Assembly (NCBI GenBank): GCA_018380115.1
Contig: JAGZUF010000004.1
Span: forward strand, 62,001 to 126,000
Direction: 5' to 3'
Source of the DNA: Oscillospiraceae bacterium
GTDB taxonomy: Bacteria > Bacillota > Clostridia > Oscillospirales > Ruminococcaceae
DNA length: 64,000 nt
Part shown: piece after piece, positions 1 to 8,420 of the stretch
Position numbering within the stretch: the stretch's first letter is position 1
How the letters are laid out: each line of letters begins with the position of its first letter
The notes under the pieces: model-generated
Databases searched by the model: none
Seen by the model: only the letters and a program-made list of their open reading frames with translations
Told to the model about the DNA's origin: nothing
Position numbers and translations under genes: made by a program

Positions 1-283
1 GTCTGATGAATTTGCAGCGGGCGCCCTGTGGTATTTGAGCCAGACGGGCCGCCGGGTGCCGCAGGACGTGAAGCTTGTGGCCTTCAACGACGAATATTCT
101 CCTTATCTGTGCCCGCCCGTCAGCGCACTTTACATGGATACGGACGAAATTACCCGCCTGGCCGTAGAGCAACTCTGCCGCCTGCAGAGCCCCGCGCAGC
201 GCATGATCACAAAGCAGGTGCCTGTTCAGCCGCGCCTTCTGGTGCGCGCCTCTACCACGGCAGGCTGGCCCTGCGAAATGTGA
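1..283 (+). CDS. LacI-family transcriptional regulator, C-terminal fragment
   Basis: The frame is open from base 2 and ends at TGA 281-283, so only about 93 C-terminal residues are present; the start lies before the window. The fragment reads SDEFAAGALWYL then VPQDVKLVAFND, which is the D-x-x-A-x-G / VPxDVxVVGFD signature at the end of the periplasmic-binding-like effector domain of LacI/GalR regulators. The family binds a sugar or nucleoside effector in this domain and DNA through an N-terminal HTH that is not visible here. The effector cannot be inferred. It may or may not regulate the downstream membrane hydrolase, which has its own promoter. Confidence 0.8.
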   Translation, partial: SDEFAAGALWYLSQTGRRVPQDVKLVAFNDEYSPYLCPPVSALYMDTDEITRLAVEQLCRLQSPAQRMITKQVPVQPRLLVRASTTAGWPCEM

Positions 284-339
284 AAATTTTCATAAGGATT
301 TGTCACAAATGGCCTGAAAGAATTTCAGCCCTTTGCGAA

Positions 340-369
340 TTGTTTTCCGCACCGCCCGGACGCTATAAT
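340..369 (+). promoter_or_regulatory. Probable promoter of the membrane hydrolase gene
   Basis: A perfect TATAAT at 364-369 is preceded, 18 bases upstream, by TTGTTT (340-345). A GC palindrome cgcccgggcg follows at about 374-383, near the expected start of transcription, and could be an operator. The gene starts at 441. Confidence 0.5.
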
Positions 370-440
370 AAAAAGCGCCCGGGCGAATCATTTTTCGCGG
401 GCTGCGCAGCCCTCCAGACCAAGGTTTGCGAGGAGGACAC

Positions 441-2201
441 ATGAAAAAAAAGATATTCAGCAAACGCGGGGCCGTGCTTCTGGCCGCCGTGCTTGTATTT
501 CTTGTCAGCCTTTTCACGCTGCAGGCCGCTCTCACCGGGGGCTTCCGTGTGCAGCAGCGCAGTGTGAACTGGTTTACCGATGAGGGCGTGAACCTTTCCG
601 GCACGCTGTTCGTCCCGGAAAATGCCACGCAGGAAACGCCCGCCGCTGGCATCGTGGTCGCGCCCGGCGGCAACACGCCGCACACGTTTTACGCCAGCTA
701 CTGCATCGAGCTGTCGCGCCGCGGCTATGTGGTGCTGGCCTATGACTATTACGGCACCATGAGCTCCGATTTCAGCAATGACGGCGCCTCTGGCGCAATA
801 GCGGCCATGAAATATCTCACCAGCCTTTCTTTTGTAGATTCAAACCGCCTCGGCGCCACCGGTCACTCGAACGGCGGCGCACAGGCGTCGGCTGCCATCA
901 CCAGCGAATATGCCGCGGCTGCGGAAAACCGCAGCGTGCTGTTTATCGGATGCGGCATTCCCAGCGAGGACCTCACCGTGTATGACAGCATCAATGTAGG
1001 CGCCATTTGGGGCAAGCTAGATGAGGCCGGCCAGGGCACATTCTGGGACGTATACCACGAGGACGCACTGAATTTTTCCGGCTTTGCCACCTTAGTAGGC
1101 GAAGAAAGCCCGGCTGTACAGCCCGGCCACTGGTATGAGGATGCCGCCAGCGGCGCGGCCCGCGTTGTATATACGCCCAACACGTTCCACAGCCTTTCCA
1201 ACATCATGCCGGGCTGTGTCACCGACATTCTCACCTATTTCGACACCACGCTGGGCGGCAATGTCACAGGCCTTTCCCCTTCTTCCCACGTCTATCTGTG
1301 GCAGGAGATTGCCGTGCTGCTCATGGCCGTAAGCCTTTGCGTGATGATCTTCCCCGCGGGCTCTCTGCTTTTAGAGCTGCCGTTCTTCGCCTCGCTCAAG
1401 CGCCCTGTGCCGCAGGCAGCGGCACAGGCAGACTGGAAATTCTGGTTCTTCCTGCTTGTGCCCGCTGTGCTTCAGGCGCTGATTGTAGAGACGACCGTGA
1501 TGCAGGGGCAGGAGCTGATGGGAAAGCTGCCCGGCCTGTTCCAGGTGCAGAGCACCAACGGCTTTGTGTGGTGGTTCTTCCTCTCTGCCGTCATCGCCCT
1601 GGCCTTCTTTGCCGTGCGCATGTTCGTGGATAAGACCATCGACCGCACCCAGGCCCTTGCGCGCATGAAAACCTCGCCTGCCGGGCTGTGCAAGGCCGTG
1701 GTGTTCGGCGCAGCCACGCTGGCGGTGCCCTATGCGTTCGCCGCGCTGGGCGCCGGGCTCACCGGAGGCTGGTACGGCCGCCTGTTCCAGACGTATTTTG
1801 CGCCCGTGAGCGCCAACCGCGCGGCTATGATCCCCGTGTATGCGGTGCTGTTCGGCGTGCTGTTCTCGGTGTATGCCTGGCTGCAGGCCGACGGCTTCCG
1901 GCTGAAAAGCGGAAAGCCCGCCGCCACCTACCTTCTCACCCTGCTGGCCAACGCCCTGCCCGCACTGCTGTTCGTGGGCTATATCTTCGGGCGTTTGCTG
2001 CTGACGCATGTCACCCCCATTGCCGGGCGCGAGATGTCCCGTGCGAACGGCGCCATGATGGGCATGCTGCTTTTGTACTTCGTGATAGCCAAGGTGGTTA
2101 CGTACTTCTACAAAAAGACAGGCAACATTTATGTGTGCGCCATGGTGAACACTATGTTCGTGGTATGGCTGTCCGTCAACACGCAGCAGCTGATGGTATA
2201 A
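441..2201 (+). CDS. Alpha/beta-hydrolase domain fused to C-terminal polytopic membrane domain
   Basis: 586 residues. The ATG at 441 is preceded by gaggagg; a TTG five codons upstream is in frame but less well placed. Residues about 8-28 are a signal anchor. Residues about 45-260 form an alpha/beta hydrolase of the dienelactone-hydrolase/acyl-peptidase type with nucleophile elbow GHSNGG and a late His in NTFHSL. Roughly eight hydrophobic helices follow (residues about 280-580). The predicted topology puts the hydrolase outside the membrane, with the C-terminal half embedded. The substrate is unknown; lipid, peptide or ester hydrolysis at the cell surface are options. It is a single-gene unit with a promoter before it and a strong hairpin after it. 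Confidence 0.75.
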   Translation: MKKKIFSKRGAVLLAAVLVFLVSLFTLQAALTGGFRVQQRSVNWFTDEGVNLSGTLFVPENATQETPAAGIVVAPGGNTPHTFYASYCIELSRRGYVVLAYDYYGTMSSDFSNDGASGAIAAMKYLTSLSFVDSNRLGATGHSNGGAQASAAITSEYAAAAENRSVLFIGCGIPSEDLTVYDSINVGAIWGKLDEAGQGTFWDVYHEDALNFSGFATLVGEESPAVQPGHWYEDAASGAARVVYTPNTFHSLSNIMPGCVTDILTYFDTTLGGNVTGLSPSSHVYLWQEIAVLLMAVSLCVMIFPAGSLLLELPFFASLKRPVPQAAAQADWKFWFFLLVPAVLQALIVETTVMQGQELMGKLPGLFQVQSTNGFVWWFFLSAVIALAFFAVRMFVDKTIDRTQALARMKTSPAGLCKAVVFGAATLAVPYAFAALGAGLTGGWYGRLFQTYFAPVSANRAAMIPVYAVLFGVLFSVYAWLQADGFRLKSGKPAATYLLTLLANALPALLFVGYIFGRLLLTHVTPIAGREMSRANGAMMGMLLLYFVIAKVVTYFYKKTGNIYVCAMVNTMFVVWLSVNTQQLMV

Positions 2202-2236
2202 AGCCGGGCACTGTGCCGCCTGTGTTCCGCCCTTCC

Positions 2237-2274
2237 GCACCCGCGGCCCCAGCATGGGCCGCGGGTGCATTTTT
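2237..2274 (+). terminator. Rho-independent terminator of the membrane hydrolase gene
   Basis: A 13-bp GC-rich stem (GCACCCGCGGCCC at 2237-2249 pairing with 2256-2268) with a 6-base loop is followed by ATTTTT. It lies 35 bases past the stop codon. Confidence 0.85.
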
Positions 2275-2714
2275 CGCATTCCCGCAAGGGGGCGCACAGC
2301 CATTTGCCTCCCCTTCTCTGCCCTTCTTTCCGGCTGTGCTCAAGGCAGGGGCCGGCTGCCAAAGCCGCAGACGGACGAGAAGGTAAAAGCGTGTGGCCGT
2401 ATGGCTTCGGCGCAGCATGCGGCCAGCCCCCCGCGGCAAGCCTGACGGCGGCTATAGGTGGTACTTTGCCGTCTTCCGCATCCAAAATTGCGGGGCAAAG
2501 CCGTTTTGTGCCGCCGGACAAGTTGGCCTGCGTGCCGCGGTCAAGACAATTTTCTGCCGCCTGTCCGCTGCACGCGGGCATTTTGCTTCGCAAAACCGCA
2601 GAACCCCTTATTTTCAAAAAACCGACGCGGCCGTATATGTAGAACCTCCATCCGGCGGAAATGCCGCTTTGCACGGCTTTGGCTGAAACGGCCCGGCACT
2701 GTTTCTGCCTGCTG
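2275..2714. other. Intergenic stretch without recognisable gene
   Basis: About 440 bases between a terminator and the next promoter. Open frames here are short, overlap on both strands and have no start with a good ribosome binding site. I recognise no family, no repeat copy and no RNA motif. It may be decayed sequence. Confidence 0.5.
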
Positions 2715-2743
2715 TTGACAGCACACAGGCGTTGTGCTATGAT
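2715..2743 (+). promoter_or_regulatory. Promoter of the yhfC-like gene with long 5' leader
   Basis: TTGACA (2715-2720), a 17-base spacer and TATGAT (2738-2743), with an extended -10 TG. Transcription should start near 2750, leaving about 155 bases of untranslated leader before the ATG at 2906. The leader has several short GC-rich complementary segments but I could not match it to a riboswitch class. Confidence 0.75.
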
Positions 2744-2905
2744 GGGGCCGATATTTCGATGTGCGTCTAAACATTCCAGCGCGGATAGCATGCCGTCCGC
2801 GCACTTCTGTGTACGGGCGTCATCGGAAAATACCGCCGCAGCGGCCCGGCAGGAATAAGCCCGCCGCATTTCGCCGCTGGGGCCTGAAACGAGAGGAAAA
2901 CGTTT

Positions 2906-3682
2906 ATGGATGTCTCATTTTCTATGGTTGCCGCCTGCTGGGTGTCGGCGGCTGTGTGCATTGTTCTGCCCATTGCCCTGCTGGCCGCCGTGCGTATCAA
3001 AACGCACCGCGGGCTGCTGGCCGGGCTTGTGGGCGCCTTGTGCTTTTTTATCAGCGCGCTTGTGCTGGAGCAGTTCCTTCACAGCATTGTATTTTCCGTC
3101 TTTCCCGCGCTTATCCAGAACCCCGGCCTGTACACTGCTTACGCCTGTCTGGCCGCGGGCCTGTTTGAGGAGACGGCGCGTTATGTAGGCCTGCACTTCC
3201 TCTGCCGGAAAGATGCCTCGCTTGCCACGGGTGTTGCCTATGGCATCGGCCATGGCGGCATAGAGGCTATCCTGCTGGCCGGCACCACCAGCCTTTCGAA
3301 TGCTATCGTGCTGTCGGCAGCCAGCGCCGGCTCGCTGGAGGCCATGTTTGGCAGCGACATTGCAACCACTGTTTCGGCGCAGCTGGCGGGCGGGGTATCT
3401 GCCGGGGCGCTTCTTGTGCCCGGGCTGGAGCGCATTGCCGCCATCACGCTGCACATCGTGCTCTCCATCCTGGTGTGGATGACTGTGACAGGGCGCCTGC
3501 CCAAGGCCTTCCTCGCCGTGTCTATCGGCCTGCATGCCGTGGCCAATATCGGCGCCGCCATGTACCAGTGCGGTATGTTCAGCATCCTGCTGGCAGAGGT
3601 ATGGACGTTTGCATCTGTGCTTGCTATTTCGCTGTTTATATGGTATCTGTATAAAAAGAGCTCGCTGCGGCAGAAGGCCTGA
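2906..3682 (+). CDS. YhfC-family intramembrane metalloprotease-like protein
   Basis: 258 residues, almost entirely hydrophobic, about seven to eight membrane helices. The diagnostic pattern is FEETARY near residue 93, an E-E-x-x-R type motif, followed by YGIGHGGIEA near residue 113, a His-containing motif. Together these match the YhfC family (PF10086), which is related to CPBP/PrsW membrane proteases. The Glu and His residues would sit in the membrane and bind metal if it is an active protease. ATG 2906 is preceded by gagagg. The substrate is not evident; the YbaK gene just downstream gives no functional hint. Confidence 0.7.
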   Translation: MDVSFSMVAACWVSAAVCIVLPIALLAAVRIKTHRGLLAGLVGALCFFISALVLEQFLHSIVFSVFPALIQNPGLYTAYACLAAGLFEETARYVGLHFLCRKDASLATGVAYGIGHGGIEAILLAGTTSLSNAIVLSAASAGSLEAMFGSDIATTVSAQLAGGVSAGALLVPGLERIAAITLHIVLSILVWMTVTGRLPKAFLAVSIGLHAVANIGAAMYQCGMFSILLAEVWTFASVLAISLFIWYLYKKSSLRQKA

Positions 3683-3721
3683 ACGGCCCTGCGGCTTTGG
3701 AAGGGGGCGGGGAAATTGTCC

Positions 3722-4189
3722 ATGGAGGCTGTAAAAGATTACCTGGGCCGGTGCGGCTTTGCCGGGCGCGTGCACGAGTTCTGTGTGTCCAGCGCCACCG
3801 TAGCGCTGGCAGCGCAGGCGCTGGGCTGTGAAGAGGCGCACATTGCCAAAACACTGGCCTTTTTCACGCCGCAGGGGCCCGTGCTCATCGTTGCAGCCGG
3901 CGACGCAAAAGTGGATAACGCCAGGTTCAAGGCACAGTTCGGCGTAAAGGCGAAAATGGTGCCGCCCGAAGAGGTACATGCCTTGGTGGGGCACGCGCCG
4001 GGCGGCGTATGCCCTTTCTGCGTGAACAGCGGTGTGCAGGTTTTTCTGGACATCTCTCTGCGGCGCTTTCCCCTCGTCTACCCGGCGGCGGGCAGCGCCA
4101 GCAGCGCCGTGCGCCTCTCTCCCGAAGAGCTGGCGCAGCTTTGCCCCGGCAGCCGCTGGGCAGATTTGTGCAAGGGCTGGCAGGCATAG
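3722..4189 (+). CDS. YbaK/EbsC-type aminoacyl-tRNA deacylase
   Basis: 155 residues. YbaK/ProX-type editing domains hydrolyse mischarged tRNA, typically Cys- or Ala-tRNA(Pro), in trans. The order of features fits: an N-terminal helix, HIAKTLAFF with the conserved Lys, VAAGDAKVD, a PGGVCPF loop and LDISLRRFP near the end. The ATG at 3722 lies nine bases after a G-rich Shine-Dalgarno; a TTG at 3716 is also in frame. It starts 39 bases after the yhfC-like gene and probably shares its transcript. It could also be called prolyl-tRNA editing protein; the exact tRNA cannot be told. Confidence 0.85.
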   Translation: MEAVKDYLGRCGFAGRVHEFCVSSATVALAAQALGCEEAHIAKTLAFFTPQGPVLIVAAGDAKVDNARFKAQFGVKAKMVPPEEVHALVGHAPGGVCPFCVNSGVQVFLDISLRRFPLVYPAAGSASSAVRLSPEELAQLCPGSRWADLCKGWQA

Positions 4190-4205
4190 GGAAAAGCATG
4201 CTCAA

Positions 4206-4464
4206 AAGTCAGGCCCCCCGGCAAAGCCGGGGACTTGAGTAATCCCCGGAAGGGCATACTGCCGGCAAGCTTCTCAAGAGGCGCTGAATACTTTGTCTCC
4301 TGCATCACTTGCCCCCTTCCGTAAACGGTGTTCTGCCCATTGCGTGCTGCATCTTTTGGGCATTGAATACCATCCCGTTTCGCTCGAAACTGACAGCGAA
4401 AGCCCTTTTACGCTCCCCGGCACAGCCACGGGTTCTCGTTTTGCTAAAGCCAAAAAATACAAAA
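4206..4464. repeat. Dispersed repeat, copy A (full length)
   Basis: About 260 bases that match 22812-23056 closely. Shared blocks include gaagggcatactg, ggcaagc, tctcaagagg, ctgaatact, tgtctcctgcat, attgaataccatcccg and ttcgctcgaaactg. Each end carries a small hairpin built on ccccggc/gccgggg. No transposase is present. Both full copies lie directly after a gene and end in a terminator hairpin. On the minus strand both encode a similar short peptide containing PLEKLAGSMPF (here) or PLERLADSMPF (copy B). Confidence 0.85.
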
Positions 4465-4500
4465 GCCCCGGAAAACCTTGTTTGAGGCTTTCCGGGGCCT
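4464..4500. terminator. Hairpin terminator at the end of repeat copy A
   Basis: Stem agccccggaaa paired with tttccggggcct around a loop of about 12 bases. A T-run follows after a short spacer (4511 onwards). It would end transcription arriving from the yhfC/ybaK unit. Confidence 0.6.
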
Positions 4501-4596
4501 GATGCTGCCTTTTTTAATTATCCGCATAATTTTATAAGCACCTCGCCCGCCTGCGCCCAGCGCCTGCTGTGTGCGCCTTCTCTGGCAATAAATGAG

Positions 4597-4693
4597 AAGT
4601 CCGCCCCCGGCACAAGCCGGGGGCTTGCGTAAGCCTTTTTGCTCTCTCCGGCATAGCTGGGGGGTGTCGTTATGCTAAAGCATACCAATACAA
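4597..4693. repeat. Dispersed repeat, copy D (internal deletion form)
   Basis: Contains the left-end hairpin (cccccggcacaagccggggg), the taagcc that follows it, and then directly the right-end block tttttgctctc...ggggggtgtc...ctaa. The middle of about 150 bases found in copies A and B is missing. In copy B the missing segment is flanked by two copies of aagcc, so loss by recombination between short direct repeats is the simple explanation. Confidence 0.75.
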
Positions 4694-4728
4694 AAGCGCA
4701 AATACAGCGTGCTGTATTTGCGCTTTTT
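4692..4728. terminator. Bidirectional hairpin terminator after repeat copy D
   Basis: Perfect 17-bp stem (aaaagcgcaaatacagc and its complement) with a 2-base centre and a T-run on both strands. Confidence 0.8.
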
Positions 4729-4804
4729 GTGTGCCGCCGGGGCCCGTATGCCTGAATAAGCGGCCAGCGGGCGTGCCCCGCGGCCCTGCCTGAAAAACAC
4801 ATGC

Positions 4805-4836
4805 AAAAGGGGCCCCGCTGTGGCAGGGCCCCTTTT
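4805..4836 (-). terminator. Terminator of the hydrogenase operon
   Basis: AAAAGGGGCCC (4805-4815) pairs with GGGCCCCTTTT (4826-4836), immediately after the hndD stop codon on the minus strand. It also works on the plus strand. Confidence 0.85.
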
Positions 4837-4846
4837 CAAATAATGT

Positions 4847-6595
4847 TTAATACAGCTTATCGCGCTTTACATAAGAGGTGTGCAGGATGTGGTGCGCCTT
4901 TTCGCCGCCGGGCTGGCCCAGATAATCCGCATAAATTTTCTTGAGCAGCGGGTTCTCGTGGCTCTTGCGCACGGCCTTGGCCGCGTCCTCCGAATACAGG
5001 GCTTTGGCGCGCAGGGCCTTCAGGTCCACAAAATTGCGCACGCTGGCCGGCTGAGTGGGCTGCCCGCCGCCGTTTACACAGCCGCCGGGGCAGGCCATAA
5101 ATTCGATGAAGTGATAATGCTTTTCACCGCTTTGCACGGCCTTCAGCACCTTGTCGGCATTGGAAAGGCCGGACGCCACGCACACGTTCAGCTTCATGCC
5201 GCCTACCTCATAGGTGGCCTCCTTGATGCCCTGTGTGCCGCGCACCTCGGCGTAATCCACCGCCGGGGCCACCTCGCCCGTCACAAGCTCTACCGCCGTG
5301 CGCAGCGCGGCTTCCATGACGCCGCCCGTGGCACCGAAAATGACGGAGGCGCCTGTGCTCTCGCCAAGGGCGGGGTCAAACTCCTCTTCCGGCAGCTCGT
5401 TAAACACAAGGCCCGCACGCTGGATCATGCGCGCCAGTTCACGCGTAGTGATAGAGATATCCATGTCGGGAATGCCCTCGCCCGCGGCGCACATGTCGTC
5501 GCGCCCCACTTCAAATTTCTTGGCCGTGCAGGGCATGACAGAGACTGAGACGATATTCTTCGGGTCCAGCCCCATCTTTTCGGCGTAATAGGTCTTTGTC
5601 AGCGCGCCGAACATACCCTGCGGCGATTTGCAGCTGGAGAGGTTCGGAATCATATCCGGGTAATACGTCTCGCAGAATTTCACCCAGCCCGGACTGCAGG
5701 AGGTAATCATGGGCAGCACACCGCCGTTTTTCACGCGCTGCACGAACTCGGTGGCCTCCTCCATAATGGTGAAATCGGCCGCAGTGTCGGTGTCGAACAC
5801 GGCGTTGAAGCCAAGGCGGCGCAAAGCGGCCACCATTTTGCCCTCCACGTTAGTGCCAATGGGCAGGCCAAAGCATTCGCCCAATGTAGCGCGTACGCTG
5901 GGCGCCGTCTGCACCACCACATATTTTTCGGGGTCATTCAGGGCAGCCCACACCTTGCCGGTGTCATCCTTCTCGGTCAGGGCACCCGTGGGGCACACGG
6001 TAATGCACTGCCCGCAGGAGATACAGGGGCTCTCGCCCAGCTTGGCCTCAAAGGCACACGCGATGTGCGTCTGGAACCCGCGCTCGGTGGGGCCGATGAC
6101 ACCTACCGCCTGGTTCTCGCGGCAGGCGGCCACACAGCGGCGGCACAGAATACATTTATTGTTGTCGCGAATCATGTGCGGGGCGGATGCATCCAGCGCA
6201 TACCGCTCGCGCGAGCCCACAAAGCGCTGGCCGTTCACGCCGTAGCCGCGGCACAGCCTCTGCAGTTCGCAGTCGGTAGAGCGCACGCAGGACAGGCAGT
6301 TCTGGTCGTGCGTGGAAAGCAGCAGCTCCAGGTTTGTCTTGCGCGCTGCCATCACCTTTTCGCTGTTCGTGACCACCTCCATACCCTCGTTCACGGGGTA
6401 TACGCACGCCGTGACAAGGCTGCGGGCGCCCTTCACCTCTACCACGCAGATGCGGCAGGCGCCGATGGCGTTAATCTCTTTCAAATAGCACAAAGTGGGG
6501 ATTTCGATGCCCACGCTGTGCGCGGCCTCCAGAATCGTGGAGCCTGCGGCCACCTCATAGGATGTGCCGTTGATTTTGATATGTACGGTTTCCAT
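4847..6595 (-). CDS. hndD: [FeFe]-hydrogenase catalytic subunit (HndD/HydA type)
   Basis: 582 residues, the normal size for the catalytic subunit of NAD(P)-linked or electron-bifurcating [FeFe]-hydrogenases. Domains in order: an N-terminal [2Fe-2S] plant-ferredoxin fold (IPTLCY, GACRICVVE), the His-Cys3 [4Fe-4S] segment (HDQNCLSC...LC), two [4Fe-4S] motifs (CILCRRC, CISCGQC), then the H-cluster domain with L1 TSCSPGW, L2 MPCTAKKFE and L3 EFMACPGGCVNGGGQP. L1 has Ser where clostridial CpI has a second Cys used in proton transfer. It makes or uses H2 in the cytoplasm together with HndA and HndC. Last gene of the operon, 16 bases after hndC. Confidence 0.97.
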   Translation of the reverse strand: METVHIKINGTSYEVAAGSTILEAAHSVGIEIPTLCYLKEINAIGACRICVVEVKGARSLVTACVYPVNEGMEVVTNSEKVMAARKTNLELLLSTHDQNCLSCVRSTDCELQRLCRGYGVNGQRFVGSRERYALDASAPHMIRDNNKCILCRRCVAACRENQAVGVIGPTERGFQTHIACAFEAKLGESPCISCGQCITVCPTGALTEKDDTGKVWAALNDPEKYVVVQTAPSVRATLGECFGLPIGTNVEGKMVAALRRLGFNAVFDTDTAADFTIMEEATEFVQRVKNGGVLPMITSCSPGWVKFCETYYPDMIPNLSSCKSPQGMFGALTKTYYAEKMGLDPKNIVSVSVMPCTAKKFEVGRDDMCAAGEGIPDMDISITTRELARMIQRAGLVFNELPEEEFDPALGESTGASVIFGATGGVMEAALRTAVELVTGEVAPAVDYAEVRGTQGIKEATYEVGGMKLNVCVASGLSNADKVLKAVQSGEKHYHFIEFMACPGGCVNGGGQPTQPASVRNFVDLKALRAKALYSEDAAKAVRKSHENPLLKKIYADYLGQPGGEKAHHILHTSYVKRDKLY

Positions 6596-6611
6596 TGTTG
6601 CCGCTACCTCC

Positions 6612-8402
6612 TCAACCTTTCGAAATGGCGCCGAATTTGCATTTTTCCATGCAGGCGCCGCACTTTACGCACTTGGCCGTGTCAATGGCATGCGGCTGGC
6701 GCACTGTGCCGGTAATGGCCCCCGCCGGGCAGGCGCGGGCGCACAGGGTGCAGCCCTTGCACTTGACAGGGTCTATCTTATAGTTCAGCAGCGCCTTGCA
6801 CACGCCCGCCGGGCAGCGCTTGTTTTTAATGTGCTCTTCGTATTCATCGCGGAAATAGCGCAGCGTGGAAAGCACCGGATTCGGCGCCGTCTGGCCCAGG
6901 CCGCACAGGCTGTTGGCCTTGATAAACTCGGCCAGCTCGGTAATTTTGTCCAAATCTTCCATAGTGCCCTTGCCGTCTGTTATCTTCGTCAGAAGCTCCA
7001 GCAGGCGCTTTGTGCCCACGCGGCAGGGGGTGCATTTGCCGCAGCTCTCGTCCACGGTGAATTCCAGGAAGAACTTGGCGATATCCACCATGCAGGTGTC
7101 CTCATCCATTACGATAAGGCCGCCGGAGCCCATCATGCTGCCGATGGCGATGAGGTTGTCATAATCGATAGGCGTATCGATGAGGCTGGCAGGGATGCAA
7201 CCGCCCGAGGGGCCGCCCGTCTGCGCGGCTTTGAATTTCTTGCCGCCGGGGATGCCGCCGCCTATCTCTTCCACAATGGTGCGCAGCGTGGTGCCCATGG
7301 GTATCTCGACAAGGCCGGTATTTTTTATCTTGCCGCCCAGCGCAAACACCTTGGTGCCCTTGGATTTTTCCGTGCCCATAGATGCGAACCAATCTGCGCC
7401 CTTCAAAATAATCTGCGGCACGTTGGCATATGTCTCCACGTTGTTCAGGATGGTGGGCTTTGCAAACAGGCCCTTCACGGCCGGGAACGGCGGGCGGGGG
7501 CGCGGCTCGCCGCGCTTGCCCTCGATGCTGGTCATCAAAGCCGTCTCCTCACCGCACACAAAGGCGCCGGCGCCCAGCTTGATATCCAGGTCGAAACAGA
7601 AATCGGTACCGAAAATATTTTTGCCCAAAAGGCCGTATTCACGCGCCTGATTGATGGCAATGGTAAGGCGCTGCACAGCGATGGGGTATTCCGCGCGGAT
7701 ATACACATAGCCCTGCGAGGCGCCGATGGCGTAAGCGGCGATGGCCATAGCCTCGATGACCACATGCGGGTCGCCCTCAAGGATAGAACGGTCCATAAAG
7801 GCGCCGGGGTCGCCCTCGTCCGCGTTGCAGCATACATATTTCTGGTCTGCCTTGTTGCCGGCGGCAAATTTCCACTTCAGGCCCGTGGGGAAACCCGCGC
7901 CGCCGCGGCCTCGCAGGCCGGAATCCAGCATGGTCTGAATAACCTGCTCGGGCGTCATCTCTGTCAGCACCTTGCCCAGCGCGGCATAGCCGTCAAAGGC
8001 GATGTATTCGTCTATATTTTCCGGGTTGATGACACCGCAGTTGCGCAGCGCAATGCGAAGCTGCTTTTTATAAAAAGCCGTTTCGTCCAGACTTTTGATG
8101 GTGTTGTCTTCCGCAACGGTCTCATCGTAAAGAAGGCGCGTGACGGGACGGCCCTTCAGAAGGTGCTCGTCCACAATCTCCTTCACGTTTTCTTCCTTCA
8201 CCATGCTGTAAAAGCTGCCTTCGGGGTAAATAACCACGATAGGGCCCAGCGCACACAGGCCGAAGCAGCCTGTGCGGATGACCTTTACCTCATCCTGCAG
8301 GCCGGTGGCCTGTATCTCTGTCTCGAATGCCTGCGCGATCTTGTCGCTGTTGGAAGATGTGCAGCCCGTGCCGCCGCACACCATAACATGACTTCTGTAC
8401 AT
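6612..8402 (-). CDS. hndC: NADH- and FMN-binding hydrogenase subunit (HndC/HydB, NuoF-like)
   Basis: 596 residues. N-terminal thioredoxin-like [2Fe-2S] domain (CGGTGCTSS, then CFGLCALGP), the NuoF core with the glycine-rich RGRGGAGFPTG nucleotide loop and ICNADEGDPGAF-like FMN segment (here CCNADEGDPGAF), the SLBB region, the NuoF [4Fe-4S] ligands ESCGKCTPCR, and two C-terminal ferredoxin motifs (CKGCTLCARAC, CVKCGACMEKC). This is the flavin subunit where electrons from NADH and ferredoxin are combined or split. The minus-strand operon order hndA-ATPase-hndB-hndC-hndD supports an electron-bifurcating complex. Confidence 0.96.
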   Translation of the reverse strand: MYRSHVMVCGGTGCTSSNSDKIAQAFETEIQATGLQDEVKVIRTGCFGLCALGPIVVIYPEGSFYSMVKEENVKEIVDEHLLKGRPVTRLLYDETVAEDNTIKSLDETAFYKKQLRIALRNCGVINPENIDEYIAFDGYAALGKVLTEMTPEQVIQTMLDSGLRGRGGAGFPTGLKWKFAAGNKADQKYVCCNADEGDPGAFMDRSILEGDPHVVIEAMAIAAYAIGASQGYVYIRAEYPIAVQRLTIAINQAREYGLLGKNIFGTDFCFDLDIKLGAGAFVCGEETALMTSIEGKRGEPRPRPPFPAVKGLFAKPTILNNVETYANVPQIILKGADWFASMGTEKSKGTKVFALGGKIKNTGLVEIPMGTTLRTIVEEIGGGIPGGKKFKAAQTGGPSGGCIPASLIDTPIDYDNLIAIGSMMGSGGLIVMDEDTCMVDIAKFFLEFTVDESCGKCTPCRVGTKRLLELLTKITDGKGTMEDLDKITELAEFIKANSLCGLGQTAPNPVLSTLRYFRDEYEEHIKNKRCPAGVCKALLNYKIDPVKCKGCTLCARACPAGAITGTVRQPHAIDTAKCVKCGACMEKCKFGAISKG

Positions 8403-8420
8403 GTGGCTCTCCCCCCTTCC

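Noticed and set aside
2744..2905. Purine, preQ1, ZTP, fluoride or THF riboswitch in the YhfC leader
   Set aside because: I tried the short conserved words of each class from memory and none fits in the right order.
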